The notes under the pieces: model-generated
Databases searched by the model: none
The model's input: only the letters and a program-made list of their open reading frames with translations
Told to the model about the DNA's origin: nothing
Origin: Clostridia bacterium
GTDB lineage: Bacteria > Bacillota > Peptococcia > DRI-13 > UBA5745
Length of the DNA: 64,000 nucleotides
Assembly (NCBI GenBank): GCA_018436095.1
Contig: JAHDMJ010000032.1
Coordinates: 1-64,000 of the forward strand
Direction: 5' to 3'
Shown: positions 42,410 to 52,104 of the stretch, piece after piece
How positions within the stretch are numbered: the first letter of the stretch is position 1
Layout: every line of letters starts with the position of its first letter
Position numbers and translations under genes: made by a program

Positions 42410-45400
42410 GCCTTCCTTATAAAGGCGCAATTGGCCACCGTAGCGACGGAGCAAATCCCCTTCCTGACCGGGTTTTGTTCTGTCGCTTTTATAATCTACC
42501 AGCACAAGGCCATCCCCTTCCGTAAAAAATACGTCGATGGTACCTTGCACCACGATTTCATCCTCGTTTACTCCACCATACATCCGGCTGGCAGGCACCG
42601 CCATGATAAAGCTGGCTTCCTGCCAGCAGTTACCCTTAGCGTCAGCGTCGGCCAGGCGTTTAAATAAATCGCTAAGCAGAAACCGGATCAAAAGCTGCCG
42701 GTCTACGGCCTCCTTTTCCCAAGGGCTAAGAAATTGATCCTTGGTCAACTGCTCCAATAATCCGTCTAAATAAAACGCTGCCGCCGCTTGGCTGCTTTTA
42801 CCCTGCTTTTCCATTTCCCGTATAGCGGCAAGGCCCTGGTAAGGGCCTATCCTGGCCAGTACCCGGTGCAGCAAAGTGCCTCTTTCCGCACCGGTAAAGG
42901 TTTTTTCCTTTTGCAAAAACCGGGGGCCTTCCAGGCGGGGCTGATAAAGGCGTTGGCTCCACTCTGTATCCTCGGCTTCCGGGTCTTCTTCCGGGTAGAG
43001 ACGGCCTCGGGCCTGGGTTACCGAAAGCTTAGCCGCCAACTGCCCTTCCTTTTCCCAGGGGTAGCGCCAGGATAGCTGCCTGTCAATAAAGGACCAGAGG
43101 CTTCCCTGGCGGTCAAGCTCTGGCAGGGTCAAAAAAGCCTGCCACAGCCGCTTTTGCTCTTTTTCCTTTTTTACTTCTCTGGTAATATCGGCGACGGCCC
43201 ACAAACGGCTAACCCAGGGCGAAGTCCCTTGATAGCCCAAAACAGCGGGGCCCAACCAATCCATAAAAGACAGAGCCTGGAGAGCCCCTTCGGCTCTCTC
43301 CCCCGGCTGATATTTCTCTTCTTGCCACTGCTGATAGCGCTGATGGCCTTTTTTATCTGCCGTCACCACCACCAGCCGCTGTTCGGCTCTGGTCAAGGCT
43401 ACATAAAGCAGACGCTGCTGCTCCGCCACCTGCTCCTGCAGGATTTTGGCCGCTACCAGCCGGTGATAAGCGCCGGCATATTTTATCCGGAAACGAGGCT
43501 GAATTACGGCGCTGGCCATGCCCAGGCTTTCGTGAAGCAACAAATCGCTGCGGCTTTCCTTCAGCATAAAAGCCCGGCCTGCCGTAGCCAGAAAAACAAT
43601 GGGAAATTCCAAGCCCTTGCTTTTGTGGATGCTCATGATCCGCACCACATTTTCCCCTTCGCCCACCACCGCCGGCGTAGCCAGATCGGCGCCTTTTTTT
43701 TCTAAAGCCTCCAAATAATTAATGAATTGATATAAGCCTTGCAAATTCGTTTCTTCAAACTCCCTGGCCCTTTGGATCAGGGCCAATAAATTGGCCCGGC
43801 GCTGCAAGCCTCCCGCCATAGCGCCGGCCATAATCAAAAAGCCGGTATCCTCATAAAAGCGCAGCAGCACATCGGCCACCGAGGCTCTTCTGGCATACAG
43901 GCGGTACTCTTTCAACCGCTGCAAAAAACTGCGCAATCCGGGAATTGCCAGTTCTTTCTCCCTGGCGGCAGCCCGAACCAAAGCAGCATACAGGCCCCCG
44001 GCGGTGCTGCTCTTTCTTTGACCTCTTACCTTGATTTTAGCCAGATCCGCCGTCGTAAAGCCAAAAGCCGGTGAAAGCATCACCGCTGCCAGGGGTATAT
44101 CCTGCCGGGGGTTGTCCAAAATCTTTAAAAAACTCAAGGCCGTCAGTACCTCCTGGGCCTGAAAATAACCGCCGCCCATGTCGGCATAGACGGGGATACC
44201 CCGGCTTTGCAAGGCCTGGACAAAAGCATCGGCTACCCCTTTCATGGCCGGCAGCAAGATAACAATATCCCGATACTCTATAGGACGGTTTTGGCCCCGG
44301 CTTCTATCCCATAAAACCTCTTGCTGCAAAGCACTGATACGCTGGGCACAAAAGAAAGCTTCCGCCTGCAAAGCATCGGGCTCCGGCAGGTCCTCGACTT
44401 CCTCCTCTGACCCATCCTGAAAAGCGGCCCCGGCGGCGTCGAAAGCATCAGCTTCATCAGCGGCGGCGAAGGCGGCTGTACCGGCAACAGCGGCCGCCTC
44501 TCCCTCTCCTTCCACTTCGGGGACTTCATCTGCCGCCATAGCAATAACATGAAGCTCCAAAGCTCCTTGACCAAGCTCTTTATCTTCCCGGGGACAAGCT
44601 TCCGCCCCTAAGGGCAAGGCGGCAATGAAGCGGCCTTCCCGGCGGTAGTCGATACCGCAGGTTGCTTCCGTCATGCAATGGTCAAAAACCTGATTGATTC
44701 CTGCTACCACCCATTGGCTGCTGCGGTAACTTTCCTCAAGCATCACCAGGCAACCCTCACCGCCTCCCTTGTAGCGGCGGAACTTGTCCAAAAACAAATG
44801 GGGGGCCGCCTGACGGAAACCGTATATGCTTTGCTTGATATCGCCTACCATAAAAAAGCTTTGCCCCCGGAGAGCCTGAAGCAGGGCCTCCTGGATGGGA
44901 TTGATATCCTGGTATTCGTCTACCAATACTTCTTTATAGCGTTCTTGAAGGGTCCGGGCTAAATTGGTCAATTGCTTATTTTCATCAAAAAGCAAGGCCA
45001 AGGCGTAATGTTCAATATCGCTGAAATCCAGAACATTTCTCTCCTGCTTGGCTTTTTCGTAGCTGCCATAAAACTTGGCCGTCAGGCCAGCCAAAGCAGT
45101 TATAGCCGGCGCCATCAAGGCAACTTCCGCCGCCAATTGCTGCCGGTTCTCACCAATCAGGCTTTGAGCCAGCTTGCGAAATTCTTTTTTGCCTTTGTCC
45201 CTGATACTCTTTATTTTCTGCTGCAGCATCAAGCGGATTTCATAAGCCTCCGGCCCTTCATCCTTAGCCGCCTTTTGGGGGATGCTGGGCAGGCGGCCAA
45301 ATAAGCCGGCAACCCTTTCTTCCATAACTGCCGTCAAAATATCCCAGTCCTGCAATTGCGAAAGCTCCCGGAGCTTTTCACTATCCTCCCTTAGACAATC

Positions 45401-46129
45401 GGCATATTTTTTTAAGGCGGGAAGGCTGGCTGCCAGCTCCGCACCTTTATCAAAACTCCTGATTAATAGGTTGAGGCTGGCTGCCGTCTGGTCCAGTAAA
45501 AAGGGAATCAGCTTCTCCAAGCCCGCCTCATCCCTATATAAAGCCACACAATTTTCAAGCCAATCAAAGGGCTGGGGTTGGGCGGCGGCAAACTCATAGA
45601 CCCTCAAAATAAGCTGTTTGAAGGAAGCATCGGTTTTCTCGCCGCCATAGGCGGCGGTCAAAGCGGCAAAGGCCGGATCGTTCTCCTCATAGCATTCTTC
45701 CAATAAGCTATCCAAAACCTCGCCCTGCATCAGGATTTTCTCCGGCTCGCTAAGAACCCGGCTTTGGGGATCCACGCCTAATTCCTGATAATGGCGGCGA
45801 ATCAAATCCAGGCAAAAACTATGGAGGGTAGAGATGGCTGCCTGTCCCAATAAAAGCTGCTGCTGCTTGAGCAGCCGGTTGCCCGGTTCTTGCCGCAGCC
45901 GCTCCTCCAGGCCTTTTCTGACCCGCCGGGTCATCTCCTGGGCCGCCGCATTAGTGAAGGTCACCAGCAAAAACCGGTCCATAGCCAGAGGCGAAACCGG
46001 ATCCGTCAAGCGTTTAATAAGCCGCTCCACCAAAACGGCGGTTTTGCCGGTGCCGGCGGCAGCGCTTACCAAAATATTGGCTCCTGCGGCGTCGATGGCC
46101 TGGCTTTGGCCCTTATTCCAGCTTCTCAC
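42302..46129 (-). CDS. addA: ATP-dependent helicase/nuclease subunit A
   Basis: 1275 aa. UvrD-like helicase: Walker A SAAAGTGKTAVLVERL at the N terminus, motif II VDEYQDINPIQEALL, motif VI VALTRAEQRLVVV, and the C-terminal RecB-type nuclease with LVDYKSDRT. With AddB it processes double-strand breaks for RecA loading in response to Chi-like sites. Residues about 528-588 are an Ala/Glu/Asp-rich insert between conserved helicase regions. Starts overlapping addB by ATGA. Its 3' end overlaps the ATPase remnant on the other strand by about 108 bases. Confidence 0.96.
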   Translation of the reverse strand: MRSWNKGQSQAIDAAGANILVSAAAGTGKTAVLVERLIKRLTDPVSPLAMDRFLLVTFTNAAAQEMTRRVRKGLEERLRQEPGNRLLKQQQLLLGQAAISTLHSFCLDLIRRHYQELGVDPQSRVLSEPEKILMQGEVLDSLLEECYEENDPAFAALTAAYGGEKTDASFKQLILRVYEFAAAQPQPFDWLENCVALYRDEAGLEKLIPFLLDQTAASLNLLIRSFDKGAELAASLPALKKYADCLREDSEKLRELSQLQDWDILTAVMEERVAGLFGRLPSIPQKAAKDEGPEAYEIRLMLQQKIKSIRDKGKKEFRKLAQSLIGENRQQLAAEVALMAPAITALAGLTAKFYGSYEKAKQERNVLDFSDIEHYALALLFDENKQLTNLARTLQERYKEVLVDEYQDINPIQEALLQALRGQSFFMVGDIKQSIYGFRQAAPHLFLDKFRRYKGGGEGCLVMLEESYRSSQWVVAGINQVFDHCMTEATCGIDYRREGRFIAALPLGAEACPREDKELGQGALELHVIAMAADEVPEVEGEGEAAAVAGTAAFAAADEADAFDAAGAAFQDGSEEEVEDLPEPDALQAEAFFCAQRISALQQEVLWDRSRGQNRPIEYRDIVILLPAMKGVADAFVQALQSRGIPVYADMGGGYFQAQEVLTALSFLKILDNPRQDIPLAAVMLSPAFGFTTADLAKIKVRGQRKSSTAGGLYAALVRAAAREKELAIPGLRSFLQRLKEYRLYARRASVADVLLRFYEDTGFLIMAGAMAGGLQRRANLLALIQRAREFEETNLQGLYQFINYLEALEKKGADLATPAVVGEGENVVRIMSIHKSKGLEFPIVFLATAGRAFMLKESRSDLLLHESLGMASAVIQPRFRIKYAGAYHRLVAAKILQEQVAEQQRLLYVALTRAEQRLVVVTADKKGHQRYQQWQEEKYQPGERAEGALQALSFMDWLGPAVLGYQGTSPWVSRLWAVADITREVKKEKEQKRLWQAFLTLPELDRQGSLWSFIDRQLSWRYPWEKEGQLAAKLSVTQARGRLYPEEDPEAEDTEWSQRLYQPRLEGPRFLQKEKTFTGAERGTLLHRVLARIGPYQGLAAIREMEKQGKSSQAAAAFYLDGLLEQLTKDQFLSPWEKEAVDRQLLIRFLLSDLFKRLADADAKGNCWQEASFIMAVPASRMYGGVNEDEIVVQGTIDVFFTEGDGLVLVDYKSDRTKPGQEGDLLRRYGGQLRLYKEGLEAFTGQKVSEMMLYSLALGKEIKLHGAHGVENSD

Positions 46130-49100
46130 CTCTGTCCCCCTCCTTGATTTTCATTGGGCAGATCCTTTACGGTTCCGCCGTCTTTAAGCTTGTGCAACAC
46201 CGCCTGATCCTGCAAGGCCGGCAAATAACGGTAGCTATGGCCCGGCACCGTGGGATCAAAGCGGCAGACACTGCCGTAAGGGCAGTAAACACAGGCATTT
46301 TTTTTGCCCGTTTGATAAGGAGATAAGGAAATATCCCCTTCCATAATTCTTTTGCCGGCTTTATTAAGCAAACGGCGGCTGTAGCCTCCCAAAAGCCGGA
46401 AGCCCTCATCGGTCAATAATTTTGAGTTTTTACCGAAATCGCCGGATCTTAATTCTGTCACCGGCAAAAACAAGGATCTGCCGTAGTCCCGGTCCATCAG
46501 TTCCGCCACATCCCGGTCCTGCAGCAAGTAGCCTTGCAGGGACTGAGCTTTAATCATCCTCTCCTGCCGCCATTTTTCGTCCAGAGCCTCCCGGATATTG
46601 GCCGCCCGCAGTATGGGATCATGAACCTGAAAATAAAACAAACCGGCAGGCTTGGCCTGGGGCAGAGCCGCTAAAGCCGCTTCCATATACAGAACCAACT
46701 GAAGCTTCAGGCCATGAAAGACCTCATGAAGGGCCAGGGTCTTGTGACCGGATTTGTAATCCACCACCCGCAAAAATTGCTGGCCGGTCTGGGGCAGAAA
46801 AGCCTGATCAATGCGGTCGATACGGCCCCGTAGAAGTATGCGGCGGCCCTCCCCCAGCTCTAAGGCCAGGGGCGGCAGGCTGGACCCTTCGTCAAAGCCA
46901 AAAGCCGCCTCCAGGGCATAGGGCCGGAAGCTGCCCTGGCCTTCCTGGTAAGCTAAGGCCCTGGCGGAGCTTTGCAGAATACGGCTCAAATTGTCCGACA
47001 GGCTGCGATACCAAGCCGATGTTAAAAATATCTCATGGCTTTTTTGGGCCAACTGCTCTTTGGCCACCCTTTCCACCCAAGCCTCCAGTTCCTCCTGGCT
47101 TAGGCTGCCTAAAGAAAGCCCCCGTTCCTTAACCTGGTTGATCAAGGCCTCCAGGCTGTCGTGAAAAAAATTGCCGATGGCCGGCGGCCGGACTTCATAT
47201 TCCTCTCTGGGCTCAAGCTTCAAGCCAAAGGCCAGAAAATGGGCAAAGGGGCAGGCCTGAAACTGCTCCAGCCGGGTAATGCTTGTCTTGATGATCCGGC
47301 CAAAAAGCTGTTCCGCCAAAGCCTTGGGCAGAGGTTGCCCCAAAGGCGCCAAATCATAGGCTGCCTCCAGCCGCTGCATGTCCCGGCGGTAGGCTTCCTG
47401 CCGGTAAAACCAATGGAAAACGAAACGCCACAGCTCTTCCCACTGATCATCCGTCAAGCCCTCCGCCCCTCTGGCTTTCAGACTCCCCTCTTCATTCTGC
47501 AAGGCCAGGCCTAAAAGCTGCAAGGTCATAGCCGGCCTGGTTAGCTGCCGTGTTAAAGCCGGTTCTTTCTCATCGATGTCAAGACCGGGAAACAACCGGC
47601 AAAGCTGCTCCAGCAGAGCTGAGGGAGCCTGGCTTTTACCTTGGGTATCCGCCCTGGCACAACTGATACTAAGGCTTTGGGAAGCTCTGGTTAAGGCAAT
47701 ATAAATCAAATAGGCTTCGGAAAACATCCGGCGCCTGGTGTCAGGAGCCAAGTATATCTGTCTCCCGGCCAACCACTGCCGTTCTGCAGCTGCCAATAGG
47801 CCGTCTTCCTGGATATGGGCCGGCAGCACCCCTTCATTGGCGCCTAAAATCCAGACCTTAGCGGCCAGAGGAGAACGGCTGCGGTCCATGGAACAGATGG
47901 TCACCTGATCCAAAGCCGGGGGCAGAGCTGCCATCTCCAACGCCTCCAGGCCGCTTTCCCAAACCGCCGCCAAAAGACCGGCATCTACCCTGCCGGAGGC
48001 ATCAGCTTTTTCCTCATCGGAAGCATCATCAATTCCCGCCTCCGGTTCATCGGCTTTCGATGCCGCCGGCGTCAAAAACAATACGGTCTGGTCAAAAAGC
48101 TCCATAATTTTTTGCCAGGTTCTTTGATGGATTTGGGCCAGCTCAGGCTCTCCCTTTTCCAGAGCTTCATTGGCCCAGCGGCTGCAGGTTTCTTCTGTCT
48201 TCAGCTCCCGCAAGTGCCCGTAAACGGCCTCCACCATTTTTTCTATGGTGGCTGCTTCCGTCAATGCTTTTCTTAGCTTTAGGATAGGCTGCCAGAGCTT
48301 TTGCCGCAAACCTTCCATATAGGCGTCTATCCGCTCTTTATCCGGATCCTCCGGCCCGGTAAAACTCCAGGGGCGGCGGCTTTCCCAATGCATCCGCTGA
48401 ATGCCGTAAGCCAGGCAATAATTTTCTAAAACATCCCCTTGATTATCTGTGAGACCGGATAAACCGGTTTTGACATAGGCCATCAAAGTAGCGGTACTCC
48501 AGCGGTCTCTTAAAATCACAATCAGCTCTTTAAGCAGACAGACAAGAGGATGATAACGCAAAGGCTTGGCCCCGTCAAAAAAATAGGGTATACCATAGGA
48601 AGGCAATATACTGTGAAACAGGCTTTCATAATCTTCCGGCCGGCGCAGCAGCACCACCATATCCTTATAGCGGATGCCTTCGTCTCTGGCAGCCTCCAGA
48701 ATCTCCACCGCCAGCCGTTCTACCTCCTGCCGCATATCGCCGCAGCTGGCCAAGCGGATACCATTTCTCCTCGCCATTATCCTGTCCGCCTCAGGCTGGC
48801 CTGCGGCCCCCGGGTTGCCGGCTTCCGTCCCGGCAGGAATTTTCTCTCCGGCAGGAGCTTCTTCCCCGGCAAGAGCTGCCTCCAGCAGGGCCAGCTCGGA
48901 ACTGGCCTGAAACCGCCGCCGGCCGGGAGCAGCCATATAAATTGGAGGCTCCATGACAAAGCCTCCCTCTCTGCAAATTCGGCTGAGGTCCCGGGCAGTT
49001 TCCCAAGGAGGATAAAATAAGTCGTCCTCCGCCAACTGCCTTCCCTCATCACCTGCCGGCAAATTCAACGTGACCTTAACCGGGCGGCCTGCTGCCAAAA

Positions 49101-49755
49101 GGCAGCGAATCACCTGAAATTCCGCCGGTGTAAAGCCGTGAAAGCCGTCCAGCCAGAAAGAAACCCTGGCCAGCCGTGGCCAGATAGGCAGCTTCTCACA
49201 AAGCAGGGCCAGCTCCCCCGCCAAGTCCAGCCAACCCTGGCTTAAAAAGGCCTCATAGTCTTGAAAAATCCCGGATATATCCGATAACTTACCTGCCAGA
49301 TCCGGCGGCAGATCTTGCGCTATATCCAGGCATGACAATAGTGATGGAGGCTCGATCCGGTAAACCCGCAACTCCTCCATCAAAGCTGTCAATTGTTCCA
49401 CAAAGCCCTTTTTATTCCATACCCGTTGAAAAGCCTGCAGTTCATGTTTTTTCTTTTCTAAAATGCTGCGCAGAACCAGACTTTTGCCTACGGTATCCAA
49501 AGGCGGCAGCAAGCCGCCGCCGGTTTCCTGCAAAACCCAATGCACAAAGCGCCGGAAGCTTAATACCTTCACCCGAAAGCCGCCGGCGCTGCCTAATGCT
49601 TTCAGCAGCCTTTTTTCATTGGCAAAAGTAGCCTGCTCCGGCGTCAGGAAAACATATTCCTCTGCACCACCGGCAGTCAGCCTCTCACTGATCTGGCGGA
49701 TACAGGTTTCTGTTTTGCCGGAGCCTGCCCTGCCCAAAATTAATTCTAAACTCAA
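46126..49755 (-). CDS. addB: ATP-dependent helicase/deoxyribonuclease subunit B
   Basis: 1209 aa. Walker A GRAGSGKTETC at the N terminus, inactive-helicase core, and C-terminal nuclease VVDYKSGHKTL. An iron-sulphur cluster is predicted from FQACPFAHF plus the terminal KNACVYCPYGSVC. A repetitive Ala/Gly/Glu-rich insert (about residues 282-322; PAGEK-type 6-residue units) is present. Cytoplasmic partner of AddA. Preceded by ilvN with a gap of 36 bases. Confidence 0.96.
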   Translation of the reverse strand: MSLELILGRAGSGKTETCIRQISERLTAGGAEEYVFLTPEQATFANEKRLLKALGSAGGFRVKVLSFRRFVHWVLQETGGGLLPPLDTVGKSLVLRSILEKKKHELQAFQRVWNKKGFVEQLTALMEELRVYRIEPPSLLSCLDIAQDLPPDLAGKLSDISGIFQDYEAFLSQGWLDLAGELALLCEKLPIWPRLARVSFWLDGFHGFTPAEFQVIRCLLAAGRPVKVTLNLPAGDEGRQLAEDDLFYPPWETARDLSRICREGGFVMEPPIYMAAPGRRRFQASSELALLEAALAGEEAPAGEKIPAGTEAGNPGAAGQPEADRIMARRNGIRLASCGDMRQEVERLAVEILEAARDEGIRYKDMVVLLRRPEDYESLFHSILPSYGIPYFFDGAKPLRYHPLVCLLKELIVILRDRWSTATLMAYVKTGLSGLTDNQGDVLENYCLAYGIQRMHWESRRPWSFTGPEDPDKERIDAYMEGLRQKLWQPILKLRKALTEAATIEKMVEAVYGHLRELKTEETCSRWANEALEKGEPELAQIHQRTWQKIMELFDQTVLFLTPAASKADEPEAGIDDASDEEKADASGRVDAGLLAAVWESGLEALEMAALPPALDQVTICSMDRSRSPLAAKVWILGANEGVLPAHIQEDGLLAAAERQWLAGRQIYLAPDTRRRMFSEAYLIYIALTRASQSLSISCARADTQGKSQAPSALLEQLCRLFPGLDIDEKEPALTRQLTRPAMTLQLLGLALQNEEGSLKARGAEGLTDDQWEELWRFVFHWFYRQEAYRRDMQRLEAAYDLAPLGQPLPKALAEQLFGRIIKTSITRLEQFQACPFAHFLAFGLKLEPREEYEVRPPAIGNFFHDSLEALINQVKERGLSLGSLSQEELEAWVERVAKEQLAQKSHEIFLTSAWYRSLSDNLSRILQSSARALAYQEGQGSFRPYALEAAFGFDEGSSLPPLALELGEGRRILLRGRIDRIDQAFLPQTGQQFLRVVDYKSGHKTLALHEVFHGLKLQLVLYMEAALAALPQAKPAGLFYFQVHDPILRAANIREALDEKWRQERMIKAQSLQGYLLQDRDVAELMDRDYGRSLFLPVTELRSGDFGKNSKLLTDEGFRLLGGYSRRLLNKAGKRIMEGDISLSPYQTGKKNACVYCPYGSVCRFDPTVPGHSYRYLPALQDQAVLHKLKDGGTVKDLPNENQGGGQR

Positions 49756-49791
49756 GGGGTAGCTCCTTTTTATAACCAGCCGGTAAAAGCT

Positions 49792-50289
49792 TTATAATTC
49801 TTTAGCCGGCAGAGGTCCTCTCGATATGATAATCTTACCGGTACGGACAATTTCGATAATGCCGTAGTCCTTCAAAACCTCGCACAAAGCATCGATTTTA
49901 TTTTGATTGCCGGCCAGCTCAATAACCATGGTTTCCCGGTTGACATCCACGATATTTGCCCGAAATATATTGACAATGTCCACAATATCGGAACGTTTTT
50001 CCGGAATTGCTTTAACTTTTATCATCACCAATTCCCGCTCTAAAGCATCTATATGAGTATGATCTACAATGCGAACCACGTCCACCAGCTTAGCCAGCTG
50101 CTCCACCAGTTGCTCGATGCGCATGGCGTCATTTTCCCGCACAACGATAGTGATTCTGGTAATATCGTTATCTTCCGTATACCCGGCGGCAATACTCTCA
50201 ATATTGAAAGCCCGCCGGCTGATGAGGCCGGAAATCCTGGTCAAAACACCGGGACGGTTTTCGACTAAAACTGCTAATGTATGGGACAC
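49792..50289 (-). CDS. ilvN: Acetolactate synthase small (regulatory) subunit
   Basis: 165 aa, standard size. N-terminal ACT domain (HTLAVLVENRPGVLTRISGL ... RRAFNIESIAAG) and C-terminal regulatory domain (ELVMIKVKAI ... IEIVRTGKIIISRG). Confers valine feedback inhibition on acetohydroxyacid synthase in branched-chain amino-acid synthesis. The start follows AAGGAGGTAGTTAG. Unusual in that no ilvB is adjacent; it instead precedes addB-addA. No T-box leader is visible upstream, where repeat array D lies. Confidence 0.95.
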   Translation of the reverse strand: MSHTLAVLVENRPGVLTRISGLISRRAFNIESIAAGYTEDNDITRITIVVRENDAMRIEQLVEQLAKLVDVVRIVDHTHIDALERELVMIKVKAIPEKRSDIVDIVNIFRANIVDVNRETMVIELAGNQNKIDALCEVLKDYGIIEIVRTGKIIISRGPLPAKEL

Positions 50290-50381
50290 TCTAACTACCT
50301 CCTTAAATCAATCATGGTCATGGATTTATGCAGATGTTTCGGCTGCCATGACGGCTGCCAAGATGGCGTTCACATAGCTAA

Positions 50382-50534
50382 CTGCTCCAAATTTTGAAGT
50401 TGTGTTGTGATTTTGAAGGCTTGAAGCCTGTTTTTGCGGGCAGGATGTGCAAAAAACGAAGTTGTGCCGCCATATTTTCCTTAAATCACCATAAATCATC
50501 CTGAATTCCGCACCACAACTTCGTTTTTTGCACA
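50382..50534. repeat. Inverted-repeat array D
   Basis: Left copies at 50382 (degenerate, CTGCTCCAAATTTTGAAGTT) and 50446-50466; a right copy at 50514-50534 is a perfect 21-bp inverted match of the second (TGTGCAAAAAACGAAGTTGT...). A GGCTGCC-rich stretch (50340-50366) flanks it. Between ilvN and rnpB; no gene in 50290-50640. Confidence 0.75.
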
Positions 50535-50598
50535 CTTTAGCGGCGCGTTGAATCGCTATTTTTTCATGAACCTTCCCTGCGTTGGCTGGTCTTCCCTC

Positions 50599-50627
50599 TT
50601 GAAAGGAATTATCGGCCATGATAAAAT
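50599..50627 (+). promoter_or_regulatory. rnpB promoter
   Basis: -35 TTGAAA (50599-50604), 17-bp spacer, -10 TAAAAT (50622-50627), just upstream of the RNase P RNA. Confidence 0.6.
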
Positions 50628-50645
50628 GAGAGAATGGTGTATTTC

Positions 50646-51043
50646 CTGAGCTGGCCGGGTGGTCGCAGCTGCGGGAGCCGAAAGGCTGCAGCTGAGGAAA
50701 GTCCGGGCTCCGCAGGGCAGGATGCTGGATAACGTCCAGTGAAGGCGACTTTAAGGAAAGTGCCACAGAAACATACCGCCTATGGCTTGGCCATACCTTT
50801 GGTATCGGCCAGGATCAGGCAAGGGTGAAATGGTGAGGTAAGAGCTCACCGGCGAAAGGGTGACCTTTCGGCCGGGTAAACCCCATCCGGAGCAAGACCG
50901 AATAGAGGAGCAATGAGGCGGCCCGTCTCGCTCCCGGGTTAGGTCGCAAGAGGCGGCGGGTAACCGTCGTCCCAGATAGATGATCGCCACTTTTAGCGGT
51001 ATTGCCGCTAAAAGTACAGAACCCGGCTTACAGGCCGGCTCAG
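50646..51043 (+). ncRNA. rnpB: RNase P RNA (bacterial class A type)
   Basis: The 5' CTGAGCTGGCC pairs with the 3' GGCCGGCTCAG (P1). Universally conserved blocks are present: GAGGAAAGTCCGGGCTCC, GGGTAAACCCCATCCGGAGC followed by AAGACC, AGAGG, and AGATAGATGATCGCC near the 3' end. Catalytic RNA that matures tRNA 5' ends. Confidence 0.97.
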
Positions 51044-51079
51044 GTTATACGCCTTATTTTTACGTTTTAATATTATTAT

Positions 51080-51247
51080 AACGCATCATAAGAAAAATTT
51101 CGAGTCTAGAAATTTTTCTACCCGCTAGAGCGTTTCGACGAGACGGGGGAATAGTGATGATCGCTTAATCCTCAAAGTAATGGAGATGGCATGCATATCG
51201 TCTCGTCCTAACGCATCATAAGAAAAATTTCGAGTCTGGAAATTTTC
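51080..51247. repeat. Two 38-bp direct repeats, each a hairpin
   Basis: Copies at 51080 and 51210 (ACGCATCATAAGAAAAATTT...) differ at about one base; each forms AGAAAAATTTC-loop-GAAATTTT. Between them lie GACGAGACG (51136 region) and its inverse CGTCTCGTC (51199 region). Follows rnpB; may partly act as its terminator. Confidence 0.7.
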
Positions 51248-51273
51248 GCAGATTAGATAAAGGGGTGTATTCG

Positions 51274-52059
51274 TTGGCTGATAATCAAACCACAGTAACA
51301 CAGTTGATCTTTCAGACGGCCATTGGCAAGCAAAAGCCCCAGACCTTGCGCTCTCAGGAAACCCCTTGCCCCTTTTGTGACCGCAGCCAGCTTCCTGACG
51401 TTCTCAAAGAGGATGGCGATATCTTGCTGGTTCCTAATAAATATCCCATCCTGCAAGGCAGCAGTCCCTTTGTGCTCATTGAGACTGCCGATTGCGAGTC
51501 GGAACTTTCCCAATACGAGGAAGATCACCTGCTCCGGGTTTTCCGCATGGCCTTTGAGACTTGGGAAGAAATGATGGCTGATCCCGCTTATAAGTCTGTT
51601 TTATTTTTAAAAAATCATGGTCCTTTGTCCGGCGGCAGCCTCCGTCACCCTCATATGCAGCTCATCGGGCTGCGGGACGTGGATTACCGCCATAATATCC
51701 GTCATGAAGACTATTATGGGCCGGTGATTTATCATTCTCCGGGGACGGAGCTTAATGTTTCCGATCATCCCCGTATCGGTTTTACGGAGTTCAACGCTGT
51801 TCTCACCGATAATAAAGGTTTTAAAGATTTTTGTCAGCTGATTCAAAAGGCTGTCCAATACGTTCTGCGTTACCATCAGGGGGGGCGGATCACCAGCTAT
51901 AACCTGTTTTTCTATCACCTGGACGGCATTACCTACTGCAAAATCATGCCCCGTTATGTAACTACTCCCCTTTTTATGGGTTACTCTATCCCCCAGGTCG
52001 TAGACAATTTGGAGGCCGTTGTAGAGGATTTTCAAAAGCACTATTTCCCTGGCCAATAA
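51274..52059 (+). CDS. GalT-like nucleotidyltransferase-family protein (DUF4931)
   Basis: 261 aa from TTG 51274 (AAAGGGG 8 bases upstream); a GTG at 51265 would leave no spacing. HIT-superfamily fold related to galactose-1-phosphate uridylyltransferase: zinc-type CPFC near the N terminus, NKYPIL, and the active-site-like SLRHPHMQLIG (HPH in place of the usual HPHGQ). Members lack other GalT residues, and the true substrate is unknown. Followed within 45 bases by a small unknown gene, probably one transcript. Confidence 0.85.
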   Translation: MADNQTTVTQLIFQTAIGKQKPQTLRSQETPCPFCDRSQLPDVLKEDGDILLVPNKYPILQGSSPFVLIETADCESELSQYEEDHLLRVFRMAFETWEEMMADPAYKSVLFLKNHGPLSGGSLRHPHMQLIGLRDVDYRHNIRHEDYYGPVIYHSPGTELNVSDHPRIGFTEFNAVLTDNKGFKDFCQLIQKAVQYVLRYHQGGRITSYNLFFYHLDGITYCKIMPRYVTTPLFMGYSIPQVVDNLEAVVEDFQKHYFPGQ

Positions 52060-52104
52060 TGTTCTGTTTGCCTGTTCCACCATTTCAAAAGGAGGTCTGT
52101 TGAG

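Noticed and set aside
43154-43705. 183-codon open frame on the plus strand
   Set aside because: Antisense to addA.
50326-50766. 146-codon open frame on the minus strand
   Set aside because: Runs across repeat array D and the 5' part of rnpB; no protein-like motifs.
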